A program made the position numbers and the translations under genes. Positions 1 through 8,318 of a stretch of DNA of 9,324 nucleotides are shown here, piece by piece. The notes under the pieces were generated by a model, which had not been told where the DNA came from, did not search any database, and was given only the letters and a program-made list of their open reading frames with translations. Source of the DNA: an uncultured Collinsella sp. (GTDB lineage Bacteria > Actinomycetota > Coriobacteriia > Coriobacteriales > Coriobacteriaceae); NCBI GenBank assembly GCA_900549555.1, contig UROO01000077.1, positions 1-9,324 on the forward strand. The letters run 5' to 3'. The stretch's first letter is position 1. Each line of letters begins with the position of its first letter.

Positions 1-26
1 CAGCGTCAGATGTGTATAAGAGACAG
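1..26. other. Nextera/Tn5 adapter remnant at left contig end
   Basis: Bases 8-26 are the 19-base Tn5 mosaic end AGATGTGTATAAGAGACAG, preceded by CAGCGTC, which is the 3' part of the Nextera read-1 adapter. The same 26 bases recur in reverse complement at the right end. This is library adapter left on an assembled contig. It breaks hyfF: translation passing from the gene into the adapter reads LSLIHI and then stops. Genomic sequence begins at base 27. Confidence 0.97.
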
Positions 27-230
27 GTGAAACCACAGGCCAAGAGCGCTCGCGGTGTCGCCGCTCATAAGGACGTCACCGGCCGTCATAATCGACAGCA
101 CCAGGACCGCTGCGACGGAGACCAGGTTGAGACCGGCAAACACGTTATAGGACGTGTTCTTGGGCAAAAACGCCATGACCAGCGAGAACACCAAAGGAGT
201 CGCGAGCAGGGCGAGAATCAACGTTTCCAT
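27..230 (-). CDS. hyfF: Hydrogenase-4 subunit F, proton-pumping membrane subunit (N-terminal fragment)
   Basis: This is the first 68 residues of a membrane protein cut by the contig end. It starts at ATG 230, three bases after the hyfE stop codon, with a purine-rich GAGGGGG Shine-Dalgarno inside the end of hyfE. The visible part holds two hydrophobic segments (about residues 3-22 and 31-48) and ends in ALGLWFH. That matches, from memory, the start of E. coli HyfF, in which a GLWLH motif precedes the antiporter-like core. HyfF belongs to the NuoL/M/N and Mrp-antiporter family and would form one of the proton channels of the membrane arm. The full family length is roughly 500-530 residues, so about 460 residues are missing. 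Position directly after hyfE is the same as in the E. coli hyf operon, which supports the call despite the short length. Confidence 0.85.
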
Positions 231-233
231 GGA

Positions 234-887
234 CTACCCCCTCAGCTCGGACAGGTCGCGCGCATCGAGCGAGTGGGAGTCGTCCCAAATGCGACGCACG
301 ACGATGGACATGATGATGACGGCAAAGATGGCGTCGGTGGCGATACCGATCTCGATGATCTCGGGAGCGGTGGGGGCCAAAAGCGCGAGCGTCACGTGGC
401 TGCCGTTTTCCATAAGGCAGTATCCAAAGATCTGCTTCATGATGTTGCGCTGCGAGATGATGCAGGTGAGGCCCACAAAGAAGTGAGCGAAGCTAATAGC
501 GAGCGCAGGCGTTGCGACCTCGGCCGTGGGCAGGCTGATCTGCGTCACGACGGCAAAGCAAATCGCGACCTCCACGGCGATGATGCAAATGGCCCACGCG
601 GGCTTAAGGCCGGCCTTGAGCGATGCGTCGCTCGGCTCGCCCATCTTCTTGTATGCGCGGTTGAGGATATAAGGGACCAGGACGACCTTGGTGATAAAGG
701 CAGATCCAGCCCACATAAGCAGCTCCTGCGCACCGGTGGTGGCACCGAGCGTAGCGAGCAGCCCCACGAGCACCAGCGACTGCACCGCATACCAGTTGAT
801 GGCATGTTTGATGTTCTTGGAGACGACCACCATGGTGGACGTGACGATCAGAAGGCCGCCAAGGATGTTGACGATCGAATAACCCAT
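234..887 (-). CDS. hyfE: Hydrogenase-4 membrane subunit E
   Basis: A 217-residue integral membrane protein, almost the length of E. coli HyfE (216). It starts at ATG 887 behind AGGAGG, which overlaps the hyfD stop. Hydrophobic segments are seen near residues 4-22, 33-50, 55-75, 97-115, 125-145 and 178-197. Two blocks are strongly HyfE-like: WAGSAFITKVVLVP at about 59-72 and the stretch at 146-165 containing QRNIMKQIFGYCLMENGS, followed by EIGIATDAIFAV. The C-terminal half of this family is related to NuoK and MrpC-type small membrane subunits, and the conserved Glu160 and other acidic residues fit a proton path. HyfE is present in hydrogenase-4 (FHL-2) but absent from the shorter hydrogenase-3 (Hyc) complex, so it helps to decide between the two. 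Its neighbours are hyfD 13 bases upstream and hyfF 3 bases downstream. Confidence 0.95.
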   Translation of the reverse strand: MGYSIVNILGGLLIVTSTMVVVSKNIKHAINWYAVQSLVLVGLLATLGATTGAQELLMWAGSAFITKVVLVPYILNRAYKKMGEPSDASLKAGLKPAWAICIIAVEVAICFAVVTQISLPTAEVATPALAISFAHFFVGLTCIISQRNIMKQIFGYCLMENGSHVTLALLAPTAPEIIEIGIATDAIFAVIIMSIVVRRIWDDSHSLDARDLSELRG

Positions 888-900
888 GTCGTTCTACCTC

Positions 901-2358
901 CTAACCGATCCAGCTGGCCGAAAGCGGGCCGCTGACGATGACCATGATGATGAGCACGATGAACACGAACGCCATCGCGCGGGGAAGCGGGGCTCCCGCA
1001 GCGACCTCTTCGCTCGGCTCGCCGGGCAGGCAATAGCCCATCCACTTGAGGAACCAGGCAAAGGTGGCGACGGTCTCGGCGACCATGATGCACACGAGCA
1101 CCAGGATCGCGACGTTGCCGGCGCCCACAGAGAAGCCGCCGGCGATGATCTGGAACTTCGAGAAGAACGTGTTCATGGGCGGCACACCGGCAATGGCGAG
1201 TGCCGCGACACCAAAGCCCACGCCCGAGATCGGGTACTTCTTTACGATGCCGCGAAGCTTGGGCAGCATACGCGTGCCGAGCGTAAAGGAGAACGAACCG
1301 GCGATCAGGAAGAACAGGGTCTTGGCGAACGCGTGGTTAAAGATGTGGCACACGGCACCGTCAAAGGCCAGCTGGCTGCCAAAGACCGAAAGGCCCAGAC
1401 CAAAGAACACATAGGAGAGCTGGGCGATCGTGGAGAAGGCCAGCAGACGCTTCATGTCCTTTTGCGGCAGGTACATAAGGAAACCAAAGAGCATGGTGAC
1501 CATGGCGTCGATAATGGCAACCCAGCCCACGATCTCGGGAATCTCGCCGGCAGAGACGAGTGCACGCGCGAACACGCACACGCCGACCTTAACCATCGAG
1601 GCGCCATGCAGGTAGGCCGAAACAGGCGTCGGCGCCTCCATGGCCGAAGGCAGCCACATGTACATGGGAACCTGTGCGGACTTGGCCCAGGCCGCAAACA
1701 GCACGAGCAAAAGGACGATAGCCTTTAGCTTGGCGTCGAGGCCGGCAATCGCGGTAATGGCGAAGGTACCGGTATGGGCAAACACGATGGCGGCGCCCAG
1801 ATACAGGCCGAGCGCACCGATATGCGTAATGATCAGGGCCTTCATGCCGGCCTTCTTGGCCGTAGGCGTCATGTAGTAGCTAATGAGGCCCCAAGAGCAC
1901 GCACCCGTGATCTCAAAGAACACGAGCTGGCCCAAAAGGGTCGAGCTGTACACGAGGCCGGCCATGGCACCGATGAAGGTCGCGAGGTACGCGTAGAAGC
2001 GACGACGCGGTGCGTCGGGATGCTCACGGTTATTCTCGCTCATATAGGGAATCGAATAGATCACGACAAGCAGGCCGATACCCACAAAGGCGGGCGCGAG
2101 CAGCGTGCTCATGCGATCGAAGGTGAATCCCATGACGAGGGTCTGCCCAAACGAGATCAGGGGGACCTGCGTGTCGGGCATGCCGGCGCCGGCGAAATTC
2201 GCGGCGAGGGCGATGGTGCAGACCGTCGAGACGGCGGCACCCAAAACGCTGAACCACTTGGCGTACGGACGGGGGAACAGGGCGACGAGCACCGAGGCCA
2301 CCATCGGGGCCGCGATAGCGACCAAGCCGAGAAGGGACAGACTGACTGCAAATGACAT
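901..2358 (-). CDS. hyfD: Hydrogenase-4 subunit D, proton-pumping antiporter-like membrane subunit
   Basis: A 485-residue polytopic membrane protein; E. coli HyfD has about 479. It starts at ATG 2358, 15 bases after the hyfC stop, with a GGAGAAGGGAG ribosome site. It belongs to the proton-translocating NuoL/M/N and Mrp antiporter family (Proton_antipo_M). Visible landmarks are Glu149 in the FFEITGACSWGLISYY helix, Lys226 in FAAWAKSAQVPMYMWLP, the segment EAPTPVSAYLHGASMVKVG at 241-259 with His251 and Lys257, and NHAFAKTLFFL at 341-351 with Lys346. These buried Glu, Lys and His residues form the proton channel in this family. The protein would couple H2 evolution to ion movement. HyfD has no counterpart in hydrogenase-3, so its presence marks the extended Hyf type. 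It is more like E. coli HyfD than HyfF because it has NREHPDAP at 110-117 and the QKDMKRLLAFSTI segment. Confidence 0.95.
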   Translation of the reverse strand: MSFAVSLSLLGLVAIAAPMVASVLVALFPRPYAKWFSVLGAAVSTVCTIALAANFAGAGMPDTQVPLISFGQTLVMGFTFDRMSTLLAPAFVGIGLLVVIYSIPYMSENNREHPDAPRRRFYAYLATFIGAMAGLVYSSTLLGQLVFFEITGACSWGLISYYMTPTAKKAGMKALIITHIGALGLYLGAAIVFAHTGTFAITAIAGLDAKLKAIVLLLVLFAAWAKSAQVPMYMWLPSAMEAPTPVSAYLHGASMVKVGVCVFARALVSAGEIPEIVGWVAIIDAMVTMLFGFLMYLPQKDMKRLLAFSTIAQLSYVFFGLGLSVFGSQLAFDGAVCHIFNHAFAKTLFFLIAGSFSFTLGTRMLPKLRGIVKKYPISGVGFGVAALAIAGVPPMNTFFSKFQIIAGGFSVGAGNVAILVLVCIMVAETVATFAWFLKWMGYCLPGEPSEEVAAGAPLPRAMAFVFIVLIIMVIVSGPLSASWIG

Positions 2359-2373
2359 TGTTTCTCCCTTCTC

Positions 2374-3300
2374 CTACACGCCGACGACCACGAAGACAAA
2401 CGCCAGAACGGCGATGCCCACGACGGCCCAGGTCTGATTGCCAAGCACCTTAAAACGCGAGCGCGAGCAGGAGTTCTCGATCACGCCGCATACGACAAAG
2501 TCGATCAGGCACTTCACTAGGAAGATGACGGCGCCCAGAACAGCGGCGGCGCCCACGGTCGCGGGCTCGCCCCAGGGGACAAAAATCGCGCAGAACCAGG
2601 CGACGACCAGGACCTGCTTCATGGACATGGCGAGCTTGGCCATGGCGAGCGACGGGCCGGAAAGCTCGGCGAGCGGACCCTCCTGAAGCTCCTGCTCGGC
2701 CTCGGCCTGGTCAAACGGCAGCTTGCCGAGTTCCATGTAGCAGGCGATCGCAAAGGCAATGCCGGCAAGGATCACGGCGACCGGTGCGTCGATGGCACCC
2801 GTCATGATGTGCTGACCCATGGTGGCGATGTCGGTGGAACCGCACACCAGGGCAGCGGCAAACAGCGCCAGCAGCATGGACGGCTCGATGAGCACGCTCA
2901 TGAGCAGCTCGCGGACGCCGCCGATACCGGCGTAGGCGTTGGACGAATCCACGCCGCAGAGGGCGAAGAAGAAGCGGGCGAGCGCCAGGCTGTACATGAT
3001 GGTGATGGCGTCACCAAAAACCGGGATGGGGCTTTGCGCCGTAAAGAGCGGCAGGCCCATCGCGAGCATAAAGGCGACGGTGAAGAACAGCGGCGGCATA
3101 ATGCGCAGCGCAAAGCTCGCGTCCTCGCTCTGGGACTCGGGGCGCGCAAAGAGCTTGGCCAGGTCGCGGTAGTCCTGCATGATGCTGGGGCCGCGACGGT
3201 TGTGCATCTTGGCGCGGATCACGCGGCCGAGACCGGAGAAGAACGGCGCGACGGCCATAACGACCACGCCCTGCAGAACGGCAAGTACGATGTTGTTCAT
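2374..3300 (-). CDS. hyfC: Hydrogenase-4 subunit C, complex I ND1/NuoH-like membrane anchor
   Basis: A 308-residue membrane protein of the NADH dehydrogenase subunit 1 (NuoH) family; E. coli HyfC and HycD are 307-315 long. ATG 3300 follows a strong AAGGAGGGG site that overlaps the hyfB stop codon, with a 12-base gap between genes. The signature loops are present: RRGPSIMQDYRDLAKL at residues 35-50 and GKLPFDQAEAEQELQEG at 192-208. The second is the charged cytoplasmic loop that in complex I and group 4 hydrogenases contacts the catalytic module and starts the charge transfer into the membrane arm. About eight hydrophobic segments are seen. The job is to anchor the hydrogenase large and small subunits to the membrane and link them to HyfB, D and F. 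Confidence 0.95.
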   Translation of the reverse strand: MNNIVLAVLQGVVVMAVAPFFSGLGRVIRAKMHNRRGPSIMQDYRDLAKLFARPESQSEDASFALRIMPPLFFTVAFMLAMGLPLFTAQSPIPVFGDAITIMYSLALARFFFALCGVDSSNAYAGIGGVRELLMSVLIEPSMLLALFAAALVCGSTDIATMGQHIMTGAIDAPVAVILAGIAFAIACYMELGKLPFDQAEAEQELQEGPLAELSGPSLAMAKLAMSMKQVLVVAWFCAIFVPWGEPATVGAAAVLGAVIFLVKCLIDFVVCGVIENSCSRSRFKVLGNQTWAVVGIAVLAFVFVVVGV

Positions 3301-3312
3301 GCTCTCCCCTCC

Positions 3313-5331
3313 TTAACCCATTTGCACGGCGAGCACGAGGAACACCACGAGTGCCGCGACGATGTAGCAGATATAGATGCTGTAGTTGCCGCCCTCGAGC
3401 TTAGTCGCGAGGTCGGCGAGCTTCTCGACACCCTTATGCGGGGCATCGACGAGAACCTTATCGGGTACGGGCTCCACAGCCTCGGCCACACCGGTGAGCT
3501 TCTGGAAGAAGTGCGCGATGGACCAGCAGACGGCCGTGCAGCGGTCGCGCAGCGTGTAGAGCGGCTGCATAAACCAGGACACCTCGGAGGCAAAGGTCGT
3601 GGCCACGACGGGCATATGCTCGTTGGGAGCATAGCCACATGCCCACGGCTGGGACTTCTGCACCTTACCGACGGTCTTGAGCTTGCGATAGCCGCAGGCA
3701 AGGCCGACGAGCACCACGAGCGCAATGGCGATTGCGGGCGTGGAGGTGGCAGCGCCGGAGTACTGGTTCATGAGCTCCATGCCCTCGGCGGCAAACACGC
3801 CACCGTACGGATGCAGCACGGACGCGGCGACATCGACCAGCACGGGTGCGATCACGGGAGCGCCAATGCCCAGCACGACGCAGATGGCCGCGAGCAGGCC
3901 CTGCGCAAACACCATGGGGGCGGGAACCTCCTTGGCATTGGCCGCGGCCTCGGAGCGGGGCGCGGAGGCAAAGGAGACGCCATAGGCCTTGACGAAGCAC
4001 GTGACAGCCAGCGCGCCGGTAATGGCAAGCGCGACGGCAGCGAACACGGCCACGATCATGACGGCCTTGTCACCCTGCATGGCGGCATTAAACAGCGACT
4101 GATAGGTAAACCACTCGGACACAAAGCCGTTAAAGGGCGGGATGGCCGAGATGGCAAGCGCGCCAACGAGGAAGCAGATGGCCGTTGCCGGCATACGACG
4201 GAACAGGCCGCCCATCTTCTCCATATTGCGCGTACCCGTGGAGTACAGCAACGCACCGGCGCCCAAGAACAGCTCGCCCTTAAACATCGCGTGGTTAAAC
4301 GTGTGGTAGAGGGCGGCCATCAGAGCCAGGACGGCGATGCCGACCGAGTCGAGCGCCATGGCGGCCATGGAGGCGCCGACGCCGAGCAGAATGATGCCGA
4401 TGTTCTCGACGGAGTGATAGGCCAGCAGGCGCTTGATGTCATGCTCCTGCAGGGCGAAGGCCACGCCGAGGACCGACGAGATCGCACCGAAGACCATGAC
4501 CATAAGGCCCCACCAGACCTGAACGCCCGAGGCGGAGAGCAGGTCGAGACCAACCTTGAGGATACCGAAGATACCGATCTTGATCATGCCGCCGGACATG
4601 AGGGCCGACACGTTGGACGGCGCCTCGGGATGCGCCTTGGGCAGCCAGCCGTGCAGCGGAATGATACCGGCCTTGGCGCCAAAGCCAAAGAAGGCGAGCA
4701 CGAAGCACACGGATGCGACCGCGGGGCTAAACTGCGTGGCGCGGAAATCCGCAAAGGCAAACGAGCCGCCGGCGAAGTTGGTCATAGTGAGGAAGCTCGC
4801 CATGATGAGCACAAAGCCCACGTGCGCGATCACAAAGTAGAGCCAACCGCCATGGATGGAGTTCTCGTTCTCCTCGATCACGACCAGGAAGTACGAGGTC
4901 AGCGACATGAGCTCAAAGGCGACCAGGAACCAAAACACGTTGTCGGCGGTAATGACGAGCATCATGGACGCCACGAAGGTGTTAAAGAAGAAGCCGGCGC
5001 GGCCCTTTTTGCCCGGGTACTCATCAAAGTAGTTGAGACCGTAGATCGAACCGGCAAACGCGAGCACCGAGATGAGCGCCACGAACAGGCCGGACAGCTG
5101 ATTGAGCAGCAGCTGGAAATGGGCAAACGGGAAGAACACGATGGTGTCGACCGACGTGACATCGCCCAGCACGGCCTGGATACCGGCCACAAACGAAAGC
5201 ACCGCGGCGACGGCGCCGATAAGGCAGCCGGCGGTCTTGGCGGCGTTATCGGCCTTGATCAGCAGAACCGAGGCGAGCGCACCGATGCACGAGACGGCAA
5301 GCGATGCGATAAACAGCGTCATGCTATCCAT
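3313..5331 (-). CDS. hyfB: Hydrogenase-4 subunit B, large proton-pumping membrane subunit
   Basis: A 672-residue polytopic membrane protein, the same length as E. coli HyfB as I recall it; the related HycC is shorter (about 608). ATG 5331 overlaps the 3' end of hyfA by 8 bases (AATGGATAG), which suggests translational coupling, with an AGGGAG site about 10 bases upstream. The antiporter core (Proton_antipo_M) covers about residues 75-450. Channel residues visible are Glu140 in VAFELMSLTSYF, Lys220 in FGFGAKAGIIPLHGWLP, Lys251 in MSGGMIKIG, the QEHDIKRLLAYHSVENIG segment at 295-313, and HTFNHAMFKGELF at 343-355 with Lys351. The C-terminal part (about 455-672) has further membrane segments, a loop with HPYGG at 507-511, WACGY at 563-567, and a last helix at about 652-670. 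It would be one of the proton-conducting modules of the FHL membrane arm. Confidence 0.95.
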   Translation of the reverse strand: MDSMTLFIASLAVSCIGALASVLLIKADNAAKTAGCLIGAVAAVLSFVAGIQAVLGDVTSVDTIVFFPFAHFQLLLNQLSGLFVALISVLAFAGSIYGLNYFDEYPGKKGRAGFFFNTFVASMMLVITADNVFWFLVAFELMSLTSYFLVVIEENENSIHGGWLYFVIAHVGFVLIMASFLTMTNFAGGSFAFADFRATQFSPAVASVCFVLAFFGFGAKAGIIPLHGWLPKAHPEAPSNVSALMSGGMIKIGIFGILKVGLDLLSASGVQVWWGLMVMVFGAISSVLGVAFALQEHDIKRLLAYHSVENIGIILLGVGASMAAMALDSVGIAVLALMAALYHTFNHAMFKGELFLGAGALLYSTGTRNMEKMGGLFRRMPATAICFLVGALAISAIPPFNGFVSEWFTYQSLFNAAMQGDKAVMIVAVFAAVALAITGALAVTCFVKAYGVSFASAPRSEAAANAKEVPAPMVFAQGLLAAICVVLGIGAPVIAPVLVDVAASVLHPYGGVFAAEGMELMNQYSGAATSTPAIAIALVVLVGLACGYRKLKTVGKVQKSQPWACGYAPNEHMPVVATTFASEVSWFMQPLYTLRDRCTAVCWSIAHFFQKLTGVAEAVEPVPDKVLVDAPHKGVEKLADLATKLEGGNYSIYICYIVAALVVFLVLAVQMG

Positions 5332-5941
5332 TGTTTACGCTCCCTTCTGCTTTCTCGGACAGGCCCTGGGCCACAGCGGTAACGTCGACGACCGGACCGT
5401 TTTCGATCGAGCGCAGGCGCTTGGCCTCGTCGAGCTCACGATCGGCCGCGCCGCCCATGACGGTCAGCGCCTTGGTGGGGCACGCCGCCACACAATGCGG
5501 GCCGTCCGGATCGAAGGCGCACAGGTCGCACTTGACAGCGCAGGTGTACTGGCCGGGAGCCCACGTAAGCAGGCTGCTCAGGGACTTAGGATACGAAGGC
5601 GTCGGGTCGCACATGCCTGCGACACCGGCGATAGACGTGCCATCAGGATGGATGGCTCCGAAGGGGCACGCGATGGCACACAGCCTGCACCCGATGCACT
5701 CCTGCTCCTTGACGTGGATGCGATCGCCATCATGCTCGATGGCATTCACCGGGCAGACCTCGGCGCAGGGGGCACCCTCGCAATGGTGGCAGGCAAGGGC
5801 GGCCGAAATACCGCCGGTCTTCACGAGCGCCAGACGCGGCGTATCCTGAAGACCCTGCATCCGGTGGGCGTCGGCACCGGCGGACTGGCATGTTCCGCAG
5901 CCGATGCACCTCTCCGGGTTGATGTCGATGAAGCGGTTCAT
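5324..5941 (-). CDS. hyfA: HyfA/HycB-like [4Fe-4S] electron-transfer subunit with an altered first cluster motif
   Basis: A 205-residue soluble polyferredoxin, the same length as E. coli HyfA. I chose ATG 5941, which lies 5 bases after AAGGAAG; a GTG at 5947 would add two residues but sits too close to that site. Four cysteine motifs are seen: motif I at C12, C15 and C18; motif II at C51, C54, C59 and C63; motif III at C82, C85, C88 and C92; motif IV at C138, C141, C150 and C154. In motif I (CIGCGTCQSAG) the expected fourth cysteine is Gly22, encoded GGT, while HycB, HyfA and HydN keep Cys there. One cluster therefore lacks its normal ligand. Asp24 is close enough to be a candidate substitute, but that is a guess. 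The protein should pass electrons from FdhF to the hydrogenase small subunit on the cytoplasmic side of the membrane. Confidence 0.92.
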   Translation of the reverse strand: MNRFIDINPERCIGCGTCQSAGADAHRMQGLQDTPRLALVKTGGISAALACHHCEGAPCAEVCPVNAIEHDGDRIHVKEQECIGCRLCAIACPFGAIHPDGTSIAGVAGMCDPTPSYPKSLSSLLTWAPGQYTCAVKCDLCAFDPDGPHCVAACPTKALTVMGGAADRELDEAKRLRSIENGPVVDVTAVAQGLSEKAEGSVNNG

Positions 5942-5963
5942 CCCCACTTCCTTTCAAAATAAC

Positions 5964-5998
5964 GGGCCGGGCTCCCGAACGTACGGGACGCCCGGCCC
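5964..5998 (-). terminator. Strong GC-rich hairpin between fdhF and hyfA (terminator or attenuator candidate)
   Basis: Plus-strand arms GGGCCGGGC (5964-5972) and GCCCGGCCC (5990-5998) pair perfectly over 9 bp. The stem continues with TCCCG (5973-5977) and CGGGA (5984-5988), giving 14 bp in all with one bulged base (5989) and a 6-base loop. On the minus strand the stem is followed by GTTATTTTG, an interrupted U tract, and then by the hyfA ribosome site. It could be a leaky terminator, an attenuator, or an mRNA stabiliser that sets different levels of fdhF and the hyf genes. It is the only hairpin of this size between genes of the cluster. Confidence 0.55.
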
Positions 5999-6019
5999 AA
6001 AAAGCCAACGAGAACGGGG

Positions 6020-8242
6020 CTACACGATTTGGTTCACGTGCGTCTCGTCGTCGAACTTGGCGGCGCCGGGCTCAACGTCCTGGGGAGCGGCGGCGTCCAC
6101 CAGAGCCTGCTTGAGCTCGGTGTACTGACGCTCTACCTCGCCCTCTGCCCAAACCTGGTCGGCAATGGCGTCGACCTGGCAGGCGGAGAACTTGTCCTCG
6201 GGCGTATGCGAGACCGGGTCGACCTTGTGCATGGTCAGCTCGTTGCACTTGCCGATCCACCACTGGTAGGTCATGTAGACCGTGCCCTTGTTGATGCGGT
6301 CGCTCACGTCGGCGCGGCTGTATACCTGGCCGCGGCGGCTGTGGATCGAGACGATGTCGCCATTCTTGATGCCGCGTGCCTGGGCGTCCGCGGGATTCAT
6401 GCGGACAAAGCCGGGCTCGTCGGCAAGCAGTGCCAGCGTCTTGCAGTTGCCGGTCATCGAGCGGCAGCTGTAGTGGCCGACCTCGCGGACGGTGCACAGG
6501 ATGAGCGGGTACTCATCGTCGGGAAGCTCGGAGGGCGCCTCCCAGTCGTGCGCCATCAGGTTGGCGCGGCCGTCCTTGGTGGTGAACTTGCCGCCTGCGA
6601 ACATGTCGGGCGTACCGTGGTCGTTCACATCGGTGCTCTTGACGGGCCACTGGGCGTAACCGCCCTCGGGAGCCATCTTCTCGTAGGTTGCGCCCACAAA
6701 GTTGGGGCACAGGCTAATGCACTCGTTCCAGATCTGCTCGGTGTTGTCGTAGTGCATGGGATAGCCCATACGCGTAGACAGGTCCGCGAAGATCTCCCAG
6801 TCGTGGCGGCACTCGCCCTTGGGCGGAACAGCCGCGTCAAAGTGCTGGAAGCTACGGTCGGATGCAGTAAAGACACCCTCGTGCTCGCCCCAAGAGGTGG
6901 CAGGCAGGATGACGTCGGCGAGCATGGTCGTCTGCGTCATAAAGATGTCCTGGCAAATGAACAGATCCAGCTCGGAAAGCGTCTTGCGCATACCGGCCGA
7001 ATCGGGCTCGGTCTGCACCGGGTCCTCGCCGTAGTTGTAGAAGCAGTGCACCTTGCCCTCGTCGACCAGGTGGCCCAGGTCGGTGAGCTTGTAGCCCTCC
7101 TCGAGCGGGAGCTTTTCCTCGGGCACGCCCCAAGCCTTGGCAAACTTGGCACGCACTGCCGGGTCGGTGACCTTCTGGTAGCCAGGGTACAGGTTGGGCA
7201 GCATGCCCATATCGCAGGAGCCCTGGACGTTGTTCTGGCCACGCACGGGCGCGAGGCCGGAATTGGGTTTGCCGATCTGGCCGGCAACGCAGGCGATGGA
7301 GGCGATGGTGTGCACCGTCTTCAGGTTCTGCTTCTGCTGGCATACGCCCATACCCCAGCCAATGATGGCAGAGGGCTTCGCCGTGGCGTACATCTCGGCA
7401 GCTTGGTGGATCAACGCGGGCTCGACACCCGTGATGTCCTGTACGGATTCGGGAGTGTAGTTCTTGATGGTCTCCCACCACTCGTCAAAGCCGTTCGTAT
7501 GCTCGGCGACGAATTCCTTGTCGTAGAGGCCATCGTTGACCAGACAGTTGGCAAAGGCGTTGAGGAACGCAACATTGCAACCGTTCTTGATCGGAAGGTA
7601 GAGATCGGCGATACGCGCGGTTTCGATATGGCGCGGGTCGGCGACGATAATCTTGCAACCCTTTTCTTTGGCTCGCACGATACGCCTTGCGACGATGGGG
7701 TGCGAATCGGCAGGGTTATAGCCGAAGAGGAAAATGCAGCCCGCATCCTCCATACCGGGGATGGAGCATGACATGCAACCTGAACCAACCGTGTCCATCA
7801 GACCGAGGACAGTAGGGCCGTGTCAAGTACGGGCGCAGTTGTCCACGCTGTGGGTGCCGATGCACGCACGCGTAAACTTCTGCATGACGTAGTTCGCCTC
7901 ATTGCCGCCGCCTCGCGAAGAGCCGGTGGTCATGACAGCGTTAGGACCATATTCGTCAATTATGGCCTGCATCTTAGATGCGGTGAAATCCAGTGCCTCG
8001 TCCCAGCTTACGCGCTCAAGATCCGCGCCCTTAGTGCGGCGGATCATCGGGTGCAGTACGCGAGGAGTCAAGATCTTGGTGTCGTTGATGAAGTCGTAGC
8101 CGCTCATGCCCTTAAGGCACAGCTCGCCCTGATTGGTGATGCCGTTGAGCGGTTCGGTACCCACGACCTGGCCGTTTTGGACCAGGAGGTTAAACTGGCA
8201 ACCGGCGCCGCAGTACGGGCAGATCACTTTATGCTTCTCCAT
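6020..8242 (-). CDS. fdhF: Formate dehydrogenase H, selenocysteine-containing, molybdopterin-dependent
   Basis: A 740-residue selenoprotein that oxidises formate to CO2 using a bis-MGD molybdenum (or tungsten) cofactor, as the electron donor of formate hydrogenlyase. ATG 8242 follows AAGGAGGG. The N-terminal [4Fe-4S] motif has Cys8, Cys11, Cys15 and Cys42 (CPYCGAGC and ELCLKG), the same numbers as in E. coli FdhF. The in-frame TGA at 7823-7825 is codon 140, in the context CART-Sec-HGPTVLGL, matching E. coli Sec140-His141. The frame then continues unbroken to TAG at 6020-6022. The conserved active-site Arg is residue 334 in APVRGQNNVQG (Arg333 in E. coli). The C-terminal cofactor-binding domain shows VREVGHYSCRSMTGNC and YMTYQWWIGKCNEL. 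A standard gene caller would split it into two pieces or call it broken. It lies downstream of the HydN-like gene and upstream of hyfA, and needs SelA, SelB, SelC and SelD encoded elsewhere. Confidence 0.96.
7785..7825 (-). promoter_or_regulatory. Bacterial SECIS element at the fdhF UGA codon
   Basis: Just downstream of the UGA (7825-7823) the minus strand can form a hairpin with GTCC (7810-7807) pairing GGAC (7796-7793) around a 10-base loop, TCGGTCTGAT. The GGUCU of the loop starts at the eighth codon counted from UGA, the same position as in the E. coli fdhF SECIS, where GGUCU is bound by SelB. Weaker pairing with bulges may extend the stem towards the UGA. The element directs selenocysteine insertion in place of termination. 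The outer limits are approximate. Confidence 0.85.
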
Positions 8243-8265
8243 GACACCCTCCTTCCTTTTTCTGC

Positions 8266-8281
8266 TACCGAATGCTCGGTA
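8266..8281. repeat. Short inverted repeat in the hydN-fdhF gap
   Basis: TACCGA (8266-8271) and TCGGTA (8276-8281) pair over 6 bp with a 4-base loop, ATGC. It lies in the 76-base gap between the HydN-like stop and the fdhF start, just upstream of the fdhF ribosome site. No U tract follows on either strand, so it does not look like a terminator. It may be chance, or a small mRNA processing or regulatory hairpin. Confidence 0.3.
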
Positions 8282-8318
8282 CTTATTTGACAATCATTGG
8301 GCTTGTATGGCCGTCCGC

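Noticed and set aside
12..935. Plus-strand open frame beginning MYKRQ
   Set aside because: Its start lies inside the adapter and the rest is antisense to hyfF, hyfE and the end of hyfD.
2809..5382. Very long plus-strand open frame (857 codons) opposite hyfA, hyfB and hyfC
   Set aside because: It is antisense to well-recognised hyf genes, rich in His, Asp, Gly and Arg as expected from reverse-complemented GC-rich membrane-protein codons, and resembles no family.
6029..7771. Long plus-strand open frame (580 codons) opposite fdhF
   Set aside because: A shadow of the fdhF codon bias; the minus-strand frame carries all catalytic motifs of formate dehydrogenase H.
6020..8242. fdhF as a pseudogene or two genes split by a stop codon
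   Set aside because: The stop is TGA at the exact Sec position, the frame is kept, and a SECIS-like hairpin follows.
8243..8293. 17-residue N-terminal extension of FdhF starting at 8293
   Set aside because: AAGGAGGG directly precedes ATG 8242, and cysteine and Sec numbering matches E. coli only from that start.
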